Positions 20,570 to 28,940 of a DNA stretch of 64,000 bases are shown here, piece by piece. Every line of letters begins with the position of its first letter. The stretch's first letter is position 1. The DNA lies in NCBI RefSeq assembly GCF_000219125.1, contig NZ_AFGF01000234.1:1-64000 (forward strand), in the 5' to 3' direction. Both the position numbers and the translations under genes were made by a program. The DNA comes from Acetonema longum DSM 6540. GTDB lineage: Bacteria > Bacillota > Negativicutes > Sporomusales > Acetonemataceae. The notes beneath the pieces were generated by a model. It searched no databases, was not told the DNA's origin, and saw only the letters and a program-made list of their open reading frames with translations.

Positions 20570-21472
20570 ATGTATCGAGTGGAATGCTTGCCAAACGGAA
20601 AGTATGGAATCTACCAGTTGGAGGATATCCGTTCCCAGGCCAAAGTCAGGGTTGCGCCGGAAAGAGGCGGCATGATTTATGGTTTTGAACATAATGGGAC
20701 AGATGTATTATATCTCAACGCCAAGACTTTTCTTGACCCTTCTTCTAATGTAAGAGGAGGAATCCCTATCCTGTTTCCAATTTGTGGTCAATTGGAAAAT
20801 GGGCGATATACCTGGCAATATCAAACCTATTCCATGAAAAATCACGGGTTTGCCCGAGACCAAGTATGGAAAGTGATTGAAAGCAACACAGAGGGACAAG
20901 CGGTGCTTGCCCTGGAGTTAACAAGTAATGATCAGACACGGCAAGTATTTCCGTTTGATTTTTCGGTTATTTTTACCTACATCCTGCAGGGAAGCAGTTT
21001 GACTATCAGGCAGACATACGAGAATCGGTCTGCGTCTGACATGCCATTGTACGCCGGTTTGCATCCCTATTTTAATACATCATCCAAGAATCTGCCTTTG
21101 GCTACAGACGCCACGCAATATCTGGATTGTGCCGATCAGCAAATCAAACCGTTTCTTGGCAGCATTGACCTGAGCGACTCATCAGATTCTATATTACTTT
21201 TGGACTCCAGGTCAAATTGCATTACTTTTGATATAGATCATCAATATAAAGTGATATTGGAACAAGGACAGGAATTTAAATATATTGTGTTTTGGTCTGA
21301 GCCTGGAAAGGATTTCATTTGTGTAGAACCATGGATGGGCAAGGCGAATGAATTGAATTTAAAGCAGGAGCTCCTCATGGTAAAACCCGGAGAGCGAGTA
21401 GAAACGTACTGCAAGATATCGGTTCTTCCCCTGAAGGGTCCTGACCAAGGCAGGGGAAAAACCCAAATATGA
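20570..21472 (+). CDS. Aldose 1-epimerase family protein
   Basis: This mutarotase-fold protein of 300 residues has KVRVAPERGGMIYGFEHNGTDVLYL at the N-terminus, GGIPILFPICGQLENGRY, NHGFARDQVWK, the histidine-containing GLHPYFN, and a C-terminal FICVEPWMG glutamate. These match aldose epimerase/YeaD-like proteins that act on sugars or hexose-6-phosphates. The start at 20570 is preferred to 20552 because GGAAGGA is nine bases upstream. It stands alone between the polysaccharide terminator and the MurNAc genes, so its substrate is uncertain; an epimerase feeding phosphorylated hexoses into the adjacent pathways is plausible. Confidence 0.82.
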   Translation: MYRVECLPNGKYGIYQLEDIRSQAKVRVAPERGGMIYGFEHNGTDVLYLNAKTFLDPSSNVRGGIPILFPICGQLENGRYTWQYQTYSMKNHGFARDQVWKVIESNTEGQAVLALELTSNDQTRQVFPFDFSVIFTYILQGSSLTIRQTYENRSASDMPLYAGLHPYFNTSSKNLPLATDATQYLDCADQQIKPFLGSIDLSDSSDSILLLDSRSNCITFDIDHQYKVILEQGQEFKYIVFWSEPGKDFICVEPWMGKANELNLKQELLMVKPGERVETYCKISVLPLKGPDQGRGKTQI

Positions 21473-21556
21473 CGAATTGCAAATTAAGTCATGTTTTAAA
21501 AAGGCGTTGGATTGAAGGATTATTGCCATATCAAAGTGAAGTGGAGGGACGATTCG

Positions 21557-22912
21557 GTGGCAAACGAAAAAGAGCGGGATTTAGCCGCAAGCATCCTGGC
21601 CCTGGCTGGCGGTAAAGAGAATATAAGCGGCGCATCCTATTGTATGACCCGCCTGCGCCTGACCCTGGCGGATATGGCCAAGGCTGACGCGACACAAGTG
21701 CGGGCCACTGCCGGAGTCTTGGGGGTCGTGGAGTCAGCCGGTCAACTCCAAGTCATCCTGGGACCGGGAGTCGTCAACAAGGTGGCCGCGGAATTCGCCG
21801 CTCTGGCCGGCATCACTCTGGGCGAAGTGCAGGACATCAAGGCAACTTATGCCGACCGGAACCATACTCCCTTTAAACTGTTTTTGCGCAAGCTGGCCGG
21901 TATTTTTATTCCCCTCATCCCGGCCATCGTGGCTTCCGGCATGCTGGCCGGCCTGACTAATATAGCCATTCGCGGCGGCGCCGATCCACAGGGTACCCTG
22001 GTATTGCTGCTTAACGCCATGGGCTGGGGCATTTTCGGCTATTTAGCCATTTTTGTCGGCATTAATACTGCCAAGGAATTCGGCGGCACCCCGGCCATGG
22101 GCGGCTTGGCGGCGGTGCTTCTGATTAATCCGGCCATTGCCAGTATCAAGATTTGGGATCAGGCTTTGGTGCCGGGGCGGGGCGGCTTGGTCGGCGTGCT
22201 GTTGGTAGCTTGGTTTATGACTGTGATCGAAAAGAGATTGCGGCGTTATGTGCCGGATGTCATTGATATCATTGTCACTCCGACCTTATCTCTGCTAATT
22301 ACCGGTTTTGCCACTTATTACGTGCTGCAGCCGGTGGGCGGCTGGTTGTCGGAAGCTATCGTCTGGTTTTTTAAGACACTGATTGGCTTGGGCGGGCCAA
22401 TTGGCGGTTTTGTGCTGGCCAGTACCTTCCTGCCCGTGGTTATGGCTGGCTTGCATCAGGGCCTGGTGCCGGTGCATATGGAATTTTTAAATACCCTGAA
22501 GGAGAATCCGCTGCTTCCCATCCTGGCTATGGCAGGTGGCGGGCAGGTGGGCGCTACCATGGCGGTGTACTTGAAGACTAAGAATGCCCGGCTGAAAAAT
22601 GTCATCAAAGGCTCATTGCCTGTAGGTATCCTGGGTATCGGTGAACCGTTAATTTTTGGCGTCACCCTGCCGTTGGGACGTCCCTTCATTACCGCTTGTA
22701 TCGGCGCCGGCTTTGGCGGCGCCTGGCAGGCTATGACTAAAGTATCCACCGTGGGCCTGGGGGTGTCGGGGTTGCCCTTGACCTTCTTGATTACGCCGGG
22801 CAATGTGGTAAATTATTTGATCGGTATTTTGATCGCCTATGCGGGTGGATTTGTTGTGACCTGGCTGGTTGGCTTCGATGACCCTAAAGATATGGACGAA
22901 AAACAGGTGTGA
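21557..22912 (+). CDS. murP: PTS EIIBC transporter, N-acetylmuramic acid type
   Basis: This phosphotransferase-system permease takes up and phosphorylates a sugar. The EIIB domain is at the N-terminus with the phosphorylated cysteine in SYCMTRLRLTL (Cys29 from this start). The EIIC membrane domain follows with about ten helices and motifs PLIPAIVASGMLAGL, GLHQGLVPVHME and GIGEPLIFGVTLPLG. There is no EIIA domain, as in MurP, which borrows EIIA-Glc. The GTG at 21557 is chosen because GGAGGG is eight bases upstream; a TTG at 21512 is possible. The three genes that follow (mupG, murQ, nagA) identify the substrate as MurNAc or MurNAc-GlcNAc. Confidence 0.9.
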   Translation: MANEKERDLAASILALAGGKENISGASYCMTRLRLTLADMAKADATQVRATAGVLGVVESAGQLQVILGPGVVNKVAAEFAALAGITLGEVQDIKATYADRNHTPFKLFLRKLAGIFIPLIPAIVASGMLAGLTNIAIRGGADPQGTLVLLLNAMGWGIFGYLAIFVGINTAKEFGGTPAMGGLAAVLLINPAIASIKIWDQALVPGRGGLVGVLLVAWFMTVIEKRLRRYVPDVIDIIVTPTLSLLITGFATYYVLQPVGGWLSEAIVWFFKTLIGLGGPIGGFVLASTFLPVVMAGLHQGLVPVHMEFLNTLKENPLLPILAMAGGGQVGATMAVYLKTKNARLKNVIKGSLPVGILGIGEPLIFGVTLPLGRPFITACIGAGFGGAWQAMTKVSTVGLGVSGLPLTFLITPGNVVNYLIGILIAYAGGFVVTWLVGFDDPKDMDEKQV

Positions 22913-22923
22913 GGGCATCAATC

Positions 22924-24009
22924 ATGATCGAAAAAGGTATATCCCTATATGCCGGCATGGGCTATTCGCCGGAACAATGCTTTGAGTATCTGAGCAAGGC
23001 ACGGCAGGCGGGGTTTTCCCGCCTGTTCACCTCTTTGCACATCCCGGAGGCGGATGAAACCTCTCTGCTGGCGGAGTTCCGGCTGATAGCCGGTGAGGCC
23101 GGACGACTGGGTTTTGGCATTACCGCCGATATTTCCCCCCGTGCATTTCGGCTGCTGGGGGCAAGTTTGGACCATTTAAAGCCGGTACGAGAACTGGGCA
23201 TTGATGTAATCCGGCTGGATTTTGGCTTCGATGCGGCGGCAGTGGCGGTTTGGACAAAAACCAGCGGCCTGGCGGTGGAACTGAACGCCAGCACCATGGA
23301 TGAAAAACTGTGGCAGGCTATTCTGGCCGCCGGGGCTGACACTGCTAAATTGCGGGCCTGTCACAATTTTTATCCCCGGCCTGATACCGGACTGGGATGG
23401 GAACTATTCGTCAAACGATCGGCTCTGTTCCGAGAGCAGGGCATTCCCCTGGCTGCTTTCATTCCATCGCTAGTGAATCCTCGCGGGCCTATTTATGCCG
23501 GACTGCCTACTTTGGAACGTCACCGCGTCTTGGGCCTGGTACCGGCTGCTAAGGAACTGATCTACAGCGGCCTGGTGGATTGCGTCCTGTTCGGTGATCC
23601 TCTGGCGGATGCCAAGGAACTGGCGGCAGTGGGGCAAATCGATCCTGATTGCGTCGAACTGGAAGTGGTGCCGGAGGATGCATTAACGGCTGTGGAGCAG
23701 GAGATCCTGTTTGCCGTACACGCGAATCGCCTGGACCCGGGCGAATCTGTCATTCGGTCCAGTGAAACCCGCAACCTGGCGAAAGAGGCGATTAAGCCGC
23801 GAAAAACGCAGATGAGAGAAGCGGGAAACGTGACCATTGATAACGAACTGTACCGCCGCTATATGGGCGAACTGCAGGTTATAATAAAGACGCTGCCGGC
23901 TGACGAGCGAGTGAATGTAGTGGCCCGGATAGCGCCGGAAGAAATGGGACTGTTGCAGTATATCCAGCCAGGCCGGACATTTTGTTTCCGTCCCGGTCCT
24001 GACCGATAG
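22924..24009 (+). CDS. mupG: DUF871 protein, probable 6-phospho-N-acetylmuramidase
   Basis: This is a 361-residue TIM-barrel protein of the DUF871 family. It begins IEKGISLYAGMGYSPEQCFEYLSKARQAGFSRLFTSLHIPE and contains KLRACHNFYPRPDTGLGWELF and GLVDCVLFGDPLA, all family hallmarks, with a cyclophilin-like C-terminal part ending LQYIQPGRTFCFRP. In Staphylococcus aureus the homologue MupG hydrolyses MurNAc-6P-GlcNAc after PTS import. The position between murP and murQ strongly supports the same role. The ATG at 22924 is favoured by GAGGG upstream; a GTG at 22909 overlaps the murP stop. Confidence 0.88.
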   Translation: MIEKGISLYAGMGYSPEQCFEYLSKARQAGFSRLFTSLHIPEADETSLLAEFRLIAGEAGRLGFGITADISPRAFRLLGASLDHLKPVRELGIDVIRLDFGFDAAAVAVWTKTSGLAVELNASTMDEKLWQAILAAGADTAKLRACHNFYPRPDTGLGWELFVKRSALFREQGIPLAAFIPSLVNPRGPIYAGLPTLERHRVLGLVPAAKELIYSGLVDCVLFGDPLADAKELAAVGQIDPDCVELEVVPEDALTAVEQEILFAVHANRLDPGESVIRSSETRNLAKEAIKPRKTQMREAGNVTIDNELYRRYMGELQVIIKTLPADERVNVVARIAPEEMGLLQYIQPGRTFCFRPGPDR

Positions 24010-24018
24010 GAGGAGCCG

Positions 24019-24921
24019 ATGAATCTGGAAAAACTTTTAACTGAAACCCGCAACTCCAATACTCTGGACATTGACCGTCTGTCCGCCTTTGAAATCGTAA
24101 CTAAAATCAACCGGGAAGACCGTCAAGTCCCCCAGGCAGTGAAAAAAGTTCTGCCTCAGATCGCCCAGGCAGCAGACTGGACAGTAGCGGCTATCCGGGA
24201 TGGGGGGCGGCTGTTTTACCTGGGAGCCGGCACCAGTGGCAGGCTGGGGATTTTGGATGCTTCCGAATGCCCTCCCACCTACGGTACGTCACCGGAATTA
24301 GTTCAGGGACTGATTGCCGGCGGTCAGACGGCAGTGTTCCGGGCAGTGGAAGGGGCGGAGGATTCTCTTACCCTGGCAGAGGAAGACTTGCGTCAGCGGC
24401 AGTTGAGCTCCAACGATATCGTTGTGGGGATTGCCGCCAGCGGGCGAACGCCCTATGTCATCGGCGGACTGAAATATGCCAGCGGCATCGGTTGCCGGAC
24501 AGTGGCTGTTACCTGTTCACCGGCATCCGAGATGGAGGCAGCGGCCGCTCTGACGATCTGTGTACAGGTTGGCCCGGAAGCCGTTACCGGCTCCACCCGG
24601 ATGAAGGCCGGCACAGCCCAGAAACTGGTGCTGAATATGATTTCCACCGCCGCCATGATTCGTCTGGGCAAGGTATATTCCAACCTGATGGTGGATGTGC
24701 AGGCCACCAACCAGAAACTGATTGAGCGGGCTAAACGGATCGTGATGATGGTTACCGGCGTGGAGCGGCAGCAGGCTGAAACCGTACTGGTTCAAGCCGG
24801 CGGTTCGGTTAAAATCGCGATTACCATGCTGCTGGGGCAGATGTCCCGTGAAGAAGCGGAACAGGCTTTGGCTGACAATGAAGGATTTGTTGCTAAAGCT
24901 ATAGAAAACTGTCGAAAGTGA
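24019..24921 (+). CDS. murQ: N-acetylmuramic acid 6-phosphate etherase
   Basis: MurQ cleaves the D-lactyl ether of MurNAc-6P to give GlcNAc-6P and lactate. The SIS-fold phosphate-binding loop is GAGTSGR (residues 69-75). The catalytic residues correspond to Glu83 in SECPPT and to Glu114/Asp115 in GAEDS, and the family segment GSTRMKAGTAQKLVLNM is present. At 300 residues the length is standard. AGGAGG precedes the ATG and the gene is ten bases after mupG. Its product GlcNAc-6P is the substrate of the NagA encoded next. Confidence 0.97.
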   Translation: MNLEKLLTETRNSNTLDIDRLSAFEIVTKINREDRQVPQAVKKVLPQIAQAADWTVAAIRDGGRLFYLGAGTSGRLGILDASECPPTYGTSPELVQGLIAGGQTAVFRAVEGAEDSLTLAEEDLRQRQLSSNDIVVGIAASGRTPYVIGGLKYASGIGCRTVAVTCSPASEMEAAAALTICVQVGPEAVTGSTRMKAGTAQKLVLNMISTAAMIRLGKVYSNLMVDVQATNQKLIERAKRIVMMVTGVERQQAETVLVQAGGSVKIAITMLLGQMSREEAEQALADNEGFVAKAIENCRK

Positions 24922-24963
24922 AAGAAAAACTGAAGCCATATTGAGTACCGGAGGCGGATTATT

Positions 24964-26259
24964 ATGACAGGTTTGATTCGAAATGCCGCTATAGTCTGTC
25001 CCGACCGGGTTACTGAACCAAGCTGGTGCTTGGTCCAGGACGGTCGGATCGCGGCTTTGGGCCGGGAGGGAGATTGCTCAGCCAGCAGCTTTGTAACAGA
25101 GACCGTTCAAAAAGGTTCAGCTGCTAGGCGCGACGAGGATTACGCCGCGCCGCGTACAGAGCGTACGCAAGCAAGTAACCGCAGGAGCAACGACGCAGAC
25201 GGGCCTTTTTCAACGGTCGCCTGTGACTGGCAGGTGGATTGTGAGGGCGACTGGCTGATCCCCGGCCTGATTGATCTGCATGTGCATGGAGCCGGCGGGG
25301 TTGACACGATGGACGCCCGGCCGGACAGCATGGAAAAACTGGCCGCGACCTTGGCCCGTTTGGGAACGACGGCTTTTTTGGCCACCACTATGTCTGCTCC
25401 GCCAGACGCTATAGCAGCGGCATTGTATTCTGCTGCTGATTATCAGCGGCATCCCTCATCCCATGGTGCGGAATTGTTGGGCATCCATATGGAAGGCCCG
25501 TTCCTGGCGACAGCCTATAAGGGCGCTCAGGCCGCAGCAGGAATTTATCCGCAGGGGGAAGGGGCTGCGCAGCAGCTGGCTTCTCTCTTGGAGGCTTACC
25601 CCGGTCTGGTCCGTGTCCTGACTTTGGCGGTGGAGCGGTCTGATGCGCGGGATTTGATCGAAATTTGCAAAGGGCAGAAAGTCATCCCCTCGGTGGGGCA
25701 CTCGGCTGCCGAGTATGAGGTCATGCGACAGGCCGTAGCCTGGGGTCTGCAGTCGGTGACTCATGCCTTTAACGCCATGCCCGCCATTCACCACCGCCGG
25801 CCGGGGCTATTGACCGAGGCCCTTGTGAATCCGGCGGTACATATGGAACTGATCGCTGACGGGGTCCACATTCATCCGGCTGTGCTGGGTGTCGTCCTGG
25901 GTCTGAAACCGCCTGACAAGGTATCGATTGTGTCTGACGGCACCAGGGCGGTGGGTATGCCCAACGGCGAGTACGAACTGGGCGGCCAGATGACCTTGGT
26001 CCGGGATGGCGTGGCGACCCTGCCTGACGGCACGATTGCCGGCAGCGCCTTTTCATTGCTGGCGGGGGTGAAAACCCTGGTTACCACTCTGGGCTATACC
26101 CTACCGGCGGCTGTCCGCTATGCCAGCCTGAATCCGGCCAAACTGCTGGGAGTAGCCGATCGTTTAGGAAGTATCGAAGCCGGCAAGGTAGCAAACCTGG
26201 TACGGCTGGACCGGCAATTGACTGCGATTTCGGTTTGGGTCAAAGGACAGGCGGTATAG
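24964..26259 (+). CDS. nagA: N-acetylglucosamine-6-phosphate deacetylase with an in-frame repeat insertion
   Basis: NagA removes acetate from GlcNAc-6P. Metal and catalytic motifs are present: HVH at residues 106-108, GIHMEGPFL, HSAAEYEV, HAFNAM followed by HHRRPG, and the catalytic Asp in VSDGTRA. At 431 residues it is about 40 longer than usual. The excess is residues 46-85, encoded by a palindromic repeat (25101-25218) inserted between the small N-terminal beta domain and the start of the barrel (WLIPGLIDLHVHG). The insert keeps the reading frame and is rich in Arg, Asp and Ala, unlike the family. The enzyme may still fold, as the insertion precedes the barrel. It completes the murP-mupG-murQ-nagA salvage unit. 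Confidence 0.93.
   Translation: MTGLIRNAAIVCPDRVTEPSWCLVQDGRIAALGREGDCSASSFVTETVQKGSAARRDEDYAAPRTERTQASNRRSNDADGPFSTVACDWQVDCEGDWLIPGLIDLHVHGAGGVDTMDARPDSMEKLAATLARLGTTAFLATTMSAPPDAIAAALYSAADYQRHPSSHGAELLGIHMEGPFLATAYKGAQAAAGIYPQGEGAAQQLASLLEAYPGLVRVLTLAVERSDARDLIEICKGQKVIPSVGHSAAEYEVMRQAVAWGLQSVTHAFNAMPAIHHRRPGLLTEALVNPAVHMELIADGVHIHPAVLGVVLGLKPPDKVSIVSDGTRAVGMPNGEYELGGQMTLVRDGVATLPDGTIAGSAFSLLAGVKTLVTTLGYTLPAAVRYASLNPAKLLGVADRLGSIEAGKVANLVRLDRQLTAISVWVKGQAV
25101..25218 (-). repeat. Palindromic repeat element, copy inside nagA
   Basis: This is a 118-base element with 15-base terminal inverted repeats, GACCGTTCAAAAAGG on the left and the complement GACCGTTGAAAAAGG on the right (one mismatch). 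Read on the minus strand it begins GACCGTTGAAAAAGG, then has CTGCGTCGTTGCTCCTGCGG and ends in AACCTTTTTGAACGGTC, the same order as the copies at 35.7, 36.4 and 44.3 kb. It has no stop codon in the nagA frame and adds residues 46-85 to that protein. Confidence 0.85.
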
Positions 26260-26293
26260 AGCCGTACTGACGCAGGGTGTATTAATGCATCGT

Positions 26294-26321
26294 AAAGACC
26301 ATAACATCGGTCTTTTCTTTG
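26294..26321 (+). terminator. Probable terminator after nagA
   Basis: AAAGACC and GGTCTTT form a seven-pair stem around an eight-base loop, followed by TCTTTG and a T-rich stretch. It would end the MurNAc salvage transcript. The rest of 26322-26488 shows no gene. Confidence 0.6.
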
Positions 26322-26488
26322 TTTTTCCGGGATGAGCCTCTCTTCACATACAGATACTTAAGCAGGAGTAGGACGAAGTGTGGCGAATTTCGATAAAATA
26401 TGCAAGTCGGTTTAAACGGCACAATGCCGGCACTTATATTGTCTTTGTGATACAGGAAAAATTCTAAGTTTATAAAGGAGAACTTTTC

Positions 26489-27874
26489 ATGAAAATCATC
26501 ATTCTGGCAGGCGGCGGCGGTACCCGTCTGTTTCCTCTGTCCCGGGCGTCATTTCCCAAGCAATTTTTAAAAATAGACGGTAAGGAATCTCTATTAGCCC
26601 AGACGGTGCGACGGTTTTTACCGGTAGTCGCGCCAGCGGACATCCTGATCGTCACTAATAAAGACTACCGCCATCATGTCCAAACCGAACTGGCGGCGGC
26701 TGGAGCCGATGCCGCCCACATCCTGCTGGAGCCGGTAGCTAAGAATACCGCCCCGGCTATTGCCCTGGCCGCCCGTTATTGCATCGACAAACTGGGGGCT
26801 CAGGGCGACGAGGTGATCTTTGTATCTCCGTCTGACCATGTGATTCAGCCAGCCGATGCCTTTGTCTCGGCTGTGCGTCAAGCTGCGGCTGCCGCAGGCC
26901 AGGATCGGATTGTGACCTTTGGCATTAAGCCGACCGCAGCGGAAACCGGCTATGGTTATATCCAGACCGGTCAGCCGTTTGCCGGCGGCGGCCTGGTTGC
27001 CGAGTCTTTCCGGGAAAAGCCTAACCAGGCCACAGCGGAGAAATATGTGGCTGCCGGCAACTATTATTGGAATTCCGGCATGTTTGCTTTTACGGTAAAC
27101 CGTTTCTTTCAGGAATTGGAATCCTTTCAGCCTGATATTCATGACTTGGCCTCCCTGCCCTATGATGCGGCCCTGGAACGGTTCGATGAAATGCCCAGCA
27201 TCTCCATTGACTATGCAGTGGCGGAAAAATCCGGCAGGGTGGTAACCATCCCGTTGTCGCTGTATTGGAACGATATCGGCTCCTGGGATGCCATTTATGA
27301 TGTCCTGCCCAAAGATTCTTCCGGCAATGCCATCAGGGGAGACTGCCTGCCTTTGGAATGCCGGAATACTCTGATGCTGGGACAGAGCCGCCTTATCGCC
27401 GGTATCGGTCTGGAAGACCTTTTGGTGGTAGAAACCGACGACGTGATTGTAGTGGCGCATAAAGGTGAGTCCCAGAAAGTCAAGGACTTGGTGACCATCC
27501 TCAAAGCCGCCGGTCGCCGGGAAGCGGACGAACATACCACGATTTACCGTCCTTGGGGCAGTTATACAGTATTAAATGAAGGGTCAGGGTACAAAATGAA
27601 AAAGATAGTGGTCAATCCTGGCGCCCAACTCAGCCTGCAACTGCACTATCACCGCAGCGAGCACTGGATTGTCACCGGCGGTTCAGCCAGAGTAACGATT
27701 GGCGACACGATTCAGATGGTCCATGAGAACGAAAGCGTCTTTGTGCCTCAATCCACTAAACACCGGATGGAGAATCCCGGCAAGATTCCCTTGGAGATTA
27801 TCGAAGTGCAAAACGGTAAATATCTGGGCGAAGACGACATAGTACGGTTTGAGGATATCTATGGCCGGGTCTAG
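26489..27874 (+). CDS. manC: Mannose-1-phosphate guanylyltransferase/mannose-6-phosphate isomerase
   Basis: This is a bifunctional 461-residue enzyme. The N-terminal nucleotidyltransferase has LAGGGGTRLFPLSRASFPKQFL and EKPNQATAEKY. The C-terminal cupin isomerase has RPWGSYTVLNEG, LQLHYHRSEHWIV and FVPQSTKHRMENPG. Together they turn fructose-6-P into mannose-6-P and mannose-1-P into GDP-mannose, with the phosphomannomutase encoded at 19.1 kb supplying the middle step. GDP-mannose then feeds Gmd and Fcl. The gene has a good AAAGGAG site and lies ahead of galU and pgi, grouping sugar-nucleotide supply together. Confidence 0.96.
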   Translation: MKIIILAGGGGTRLFPLSRASFPKQFLKIDGKESLLAQTVRRFLPVVAPADILIVTNKDYRHHVQTELAAAGADAAHILLEPVAKNTAPAIALAARYCIDKLGAQGDEVIFVSPSDHVIQPADAFVSAVRQAAAAAGQDRIVTFGIKPTAAETGYGYIQTGQPFAGGGLVAESFREKPNQATAEKYVAAGNYYWNSGMFAFTVNRFFQELESFQPDIHDLASLPYDAALERFDEMPSISIDYAVAEKSGRVVTIPLSLYWNDIGSWDAIYDVLPKDSSGNAIRGDCLPLECRNTLMLGQSRLIAGIGLEDLLVVETDDVIVVAHKGESQKVKDLVTILKAAGRREADEHTTIYRPWGSYTVLNEGSGYKMKKIVVNPGAQLSLQLHYHRSEHWIVTGGSARVTIGDTIQMVHENESVFVPQSTKHRMENPGKIPLEIIEVQNGKYLGEDDIVRFEDIYGRV

Positions 27875-27932
27875 AAATAGTTGAAAAGGGCTGTTACATG
27901 AACGGATGAAATTATGGCAAAGGCGGTTGATT

Positions 27933-28868
27933 ATGCAGAAAAGTATGAGTAAAATCAGAAAAGCCGTGATTCCGGCAGCCGGTCTGGGCACTCGTTTCCT
28001 GCCGGCCACTAAGGCTCAGCCCAAAGAAATGCTGCCTATCGTGGACAAACCGGCCATCCAGTATATCATAGAAGAGGCCATCCAATCCGGCATCGAAGAA
28101 ATCCTGATCATTACCGGCCGCAACAAGCGGGCCATTGAAGACCATTTCGACCGTAACGTGGAATTGGAGCTGACCCTTAAGGCTCAGGGGAAATATGATC
28201 TGTTGGGTTTGGTGGAGGAATTATCCAACGTGACAATTCACTATATCCGGCAGAAAGAGGCTAAAGGGCTGGGGCACGCCGTGCTTTGCGCCAGGCAGTT
28301 TGTCGGCAACGAGCCTTTTGCCGTGCTGCTGGGGGATGATATCATCGATTCGCCGGTGCCTTGCCTGCGGCAGTTGATGAATGTGTATGAGGACTGCCCC
28401 GGTACTGTTCTGGGGGTTCAGGAGGTGCCTCAGAATAAGGTCTCCAGCTACGGCGTGGTGAAACCTGAGTTTGTGAGACCAAATCTTTGGAAAGCAATGG
28501 ATCTCGTGGAAAAACCGGCCGTGGAAGATGCTCCGTCCCGTTTGGCGGTGCTGGGCCGTTACATCATCGAGCCTGAGATTTTTGCCCTGCTGGAAAACAC
28601 GCCTCCCGGACGGGGCGGCGAGATCCAGCTGACGGATGCTTTGCGTCGGCTGGCATTAGAACAGCTGGTATATGCATATAATTTTGAAGGACGCCGTTAT
28701 GACGTGGGCGACAAGCAAGGGTATCTGGAAGCCACTGTTGAATTTGCCTTGCGCCGGCCGGACCTGCGTGAGCCCTTCTTACGCTACCTGATTAGAACTA
28801 TCGGTCCGCTGCTGAAAGACAATGAAGTGGCTGCTGCTGTTATGGCCGGAGAACAGTCGGAAAAGTAG
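27933..28868 (+). CDS. galU: UTP-glucose-1-phosphate uridylyltransferase
   Basis: This GalU-type nucleotidyltransferase makes UDP-glucose. The N-terminal loop is VIPAAGLGTRFLPATKAQPKEMLPIVDKP. Further motifs are GLGHAVLCARQFVG, VLLGDDII, the lysine region DLVEKPA, and GGEIQLTDALR. The start is uncertain among in-frame ATGs at 27906, 27933 and 27945; 27933 follows AAAGGCGG and gives a 311-residue protein starting close to the family norm. UDP-glucose would serve wall and surface polysaccharide synthesis. It is probably co-transcribed with manC and pgi. Confidence 0.95.
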   Translation: MQKSMSKIRKAVIPAAGLGTRFLPATKAQPKEMLPIVDKPAIQYIIEEAIQSGIEEILIITGRNKRAIEDHFDRNVELELTLKAQGKYDLLGLVEELSNVTIHYIRQKEAKGLGHAVLCARQFVGNEPFAVLLGDDIIDSPVPCLRQLMNVYEDCPGTVLGVQEVPQNKVSSYGVVKPEFVRPNLWKAMDLVEKPAVEDAPSRLAVLGRYIIEPEIFALLENTPPGRGGEIQLTDALRRLALEQLVYAYNFEGRRYDVGDKQGYLEATVEFALRRPDLREPFLRYLIRTIGPLLKDNEVAAAVMAGEQSEK

Positions 28869-28940
28869 AGGACAAAAATATAAATTAACGGGGCCGTTTC
28901 AAGGTCTGTTTTGAAATAGCCTCAATATGGAGGCGACAGC

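Noticed and set aside
26618-27535. A 305-codon minus-strand frame opposite manC
   Set aside because: It is a shadow in GC-rich coding DNA, with no ribosome site and no protein-like motif, while manC on the other strand is certain.
28890-28920. A fifth copy of the palindromic repeat before pgi (GGGGCCGTTTCAAGG)
   Set aside because: Only the first bases resemble the element; the interior and right end are missing, so chance is as likely.
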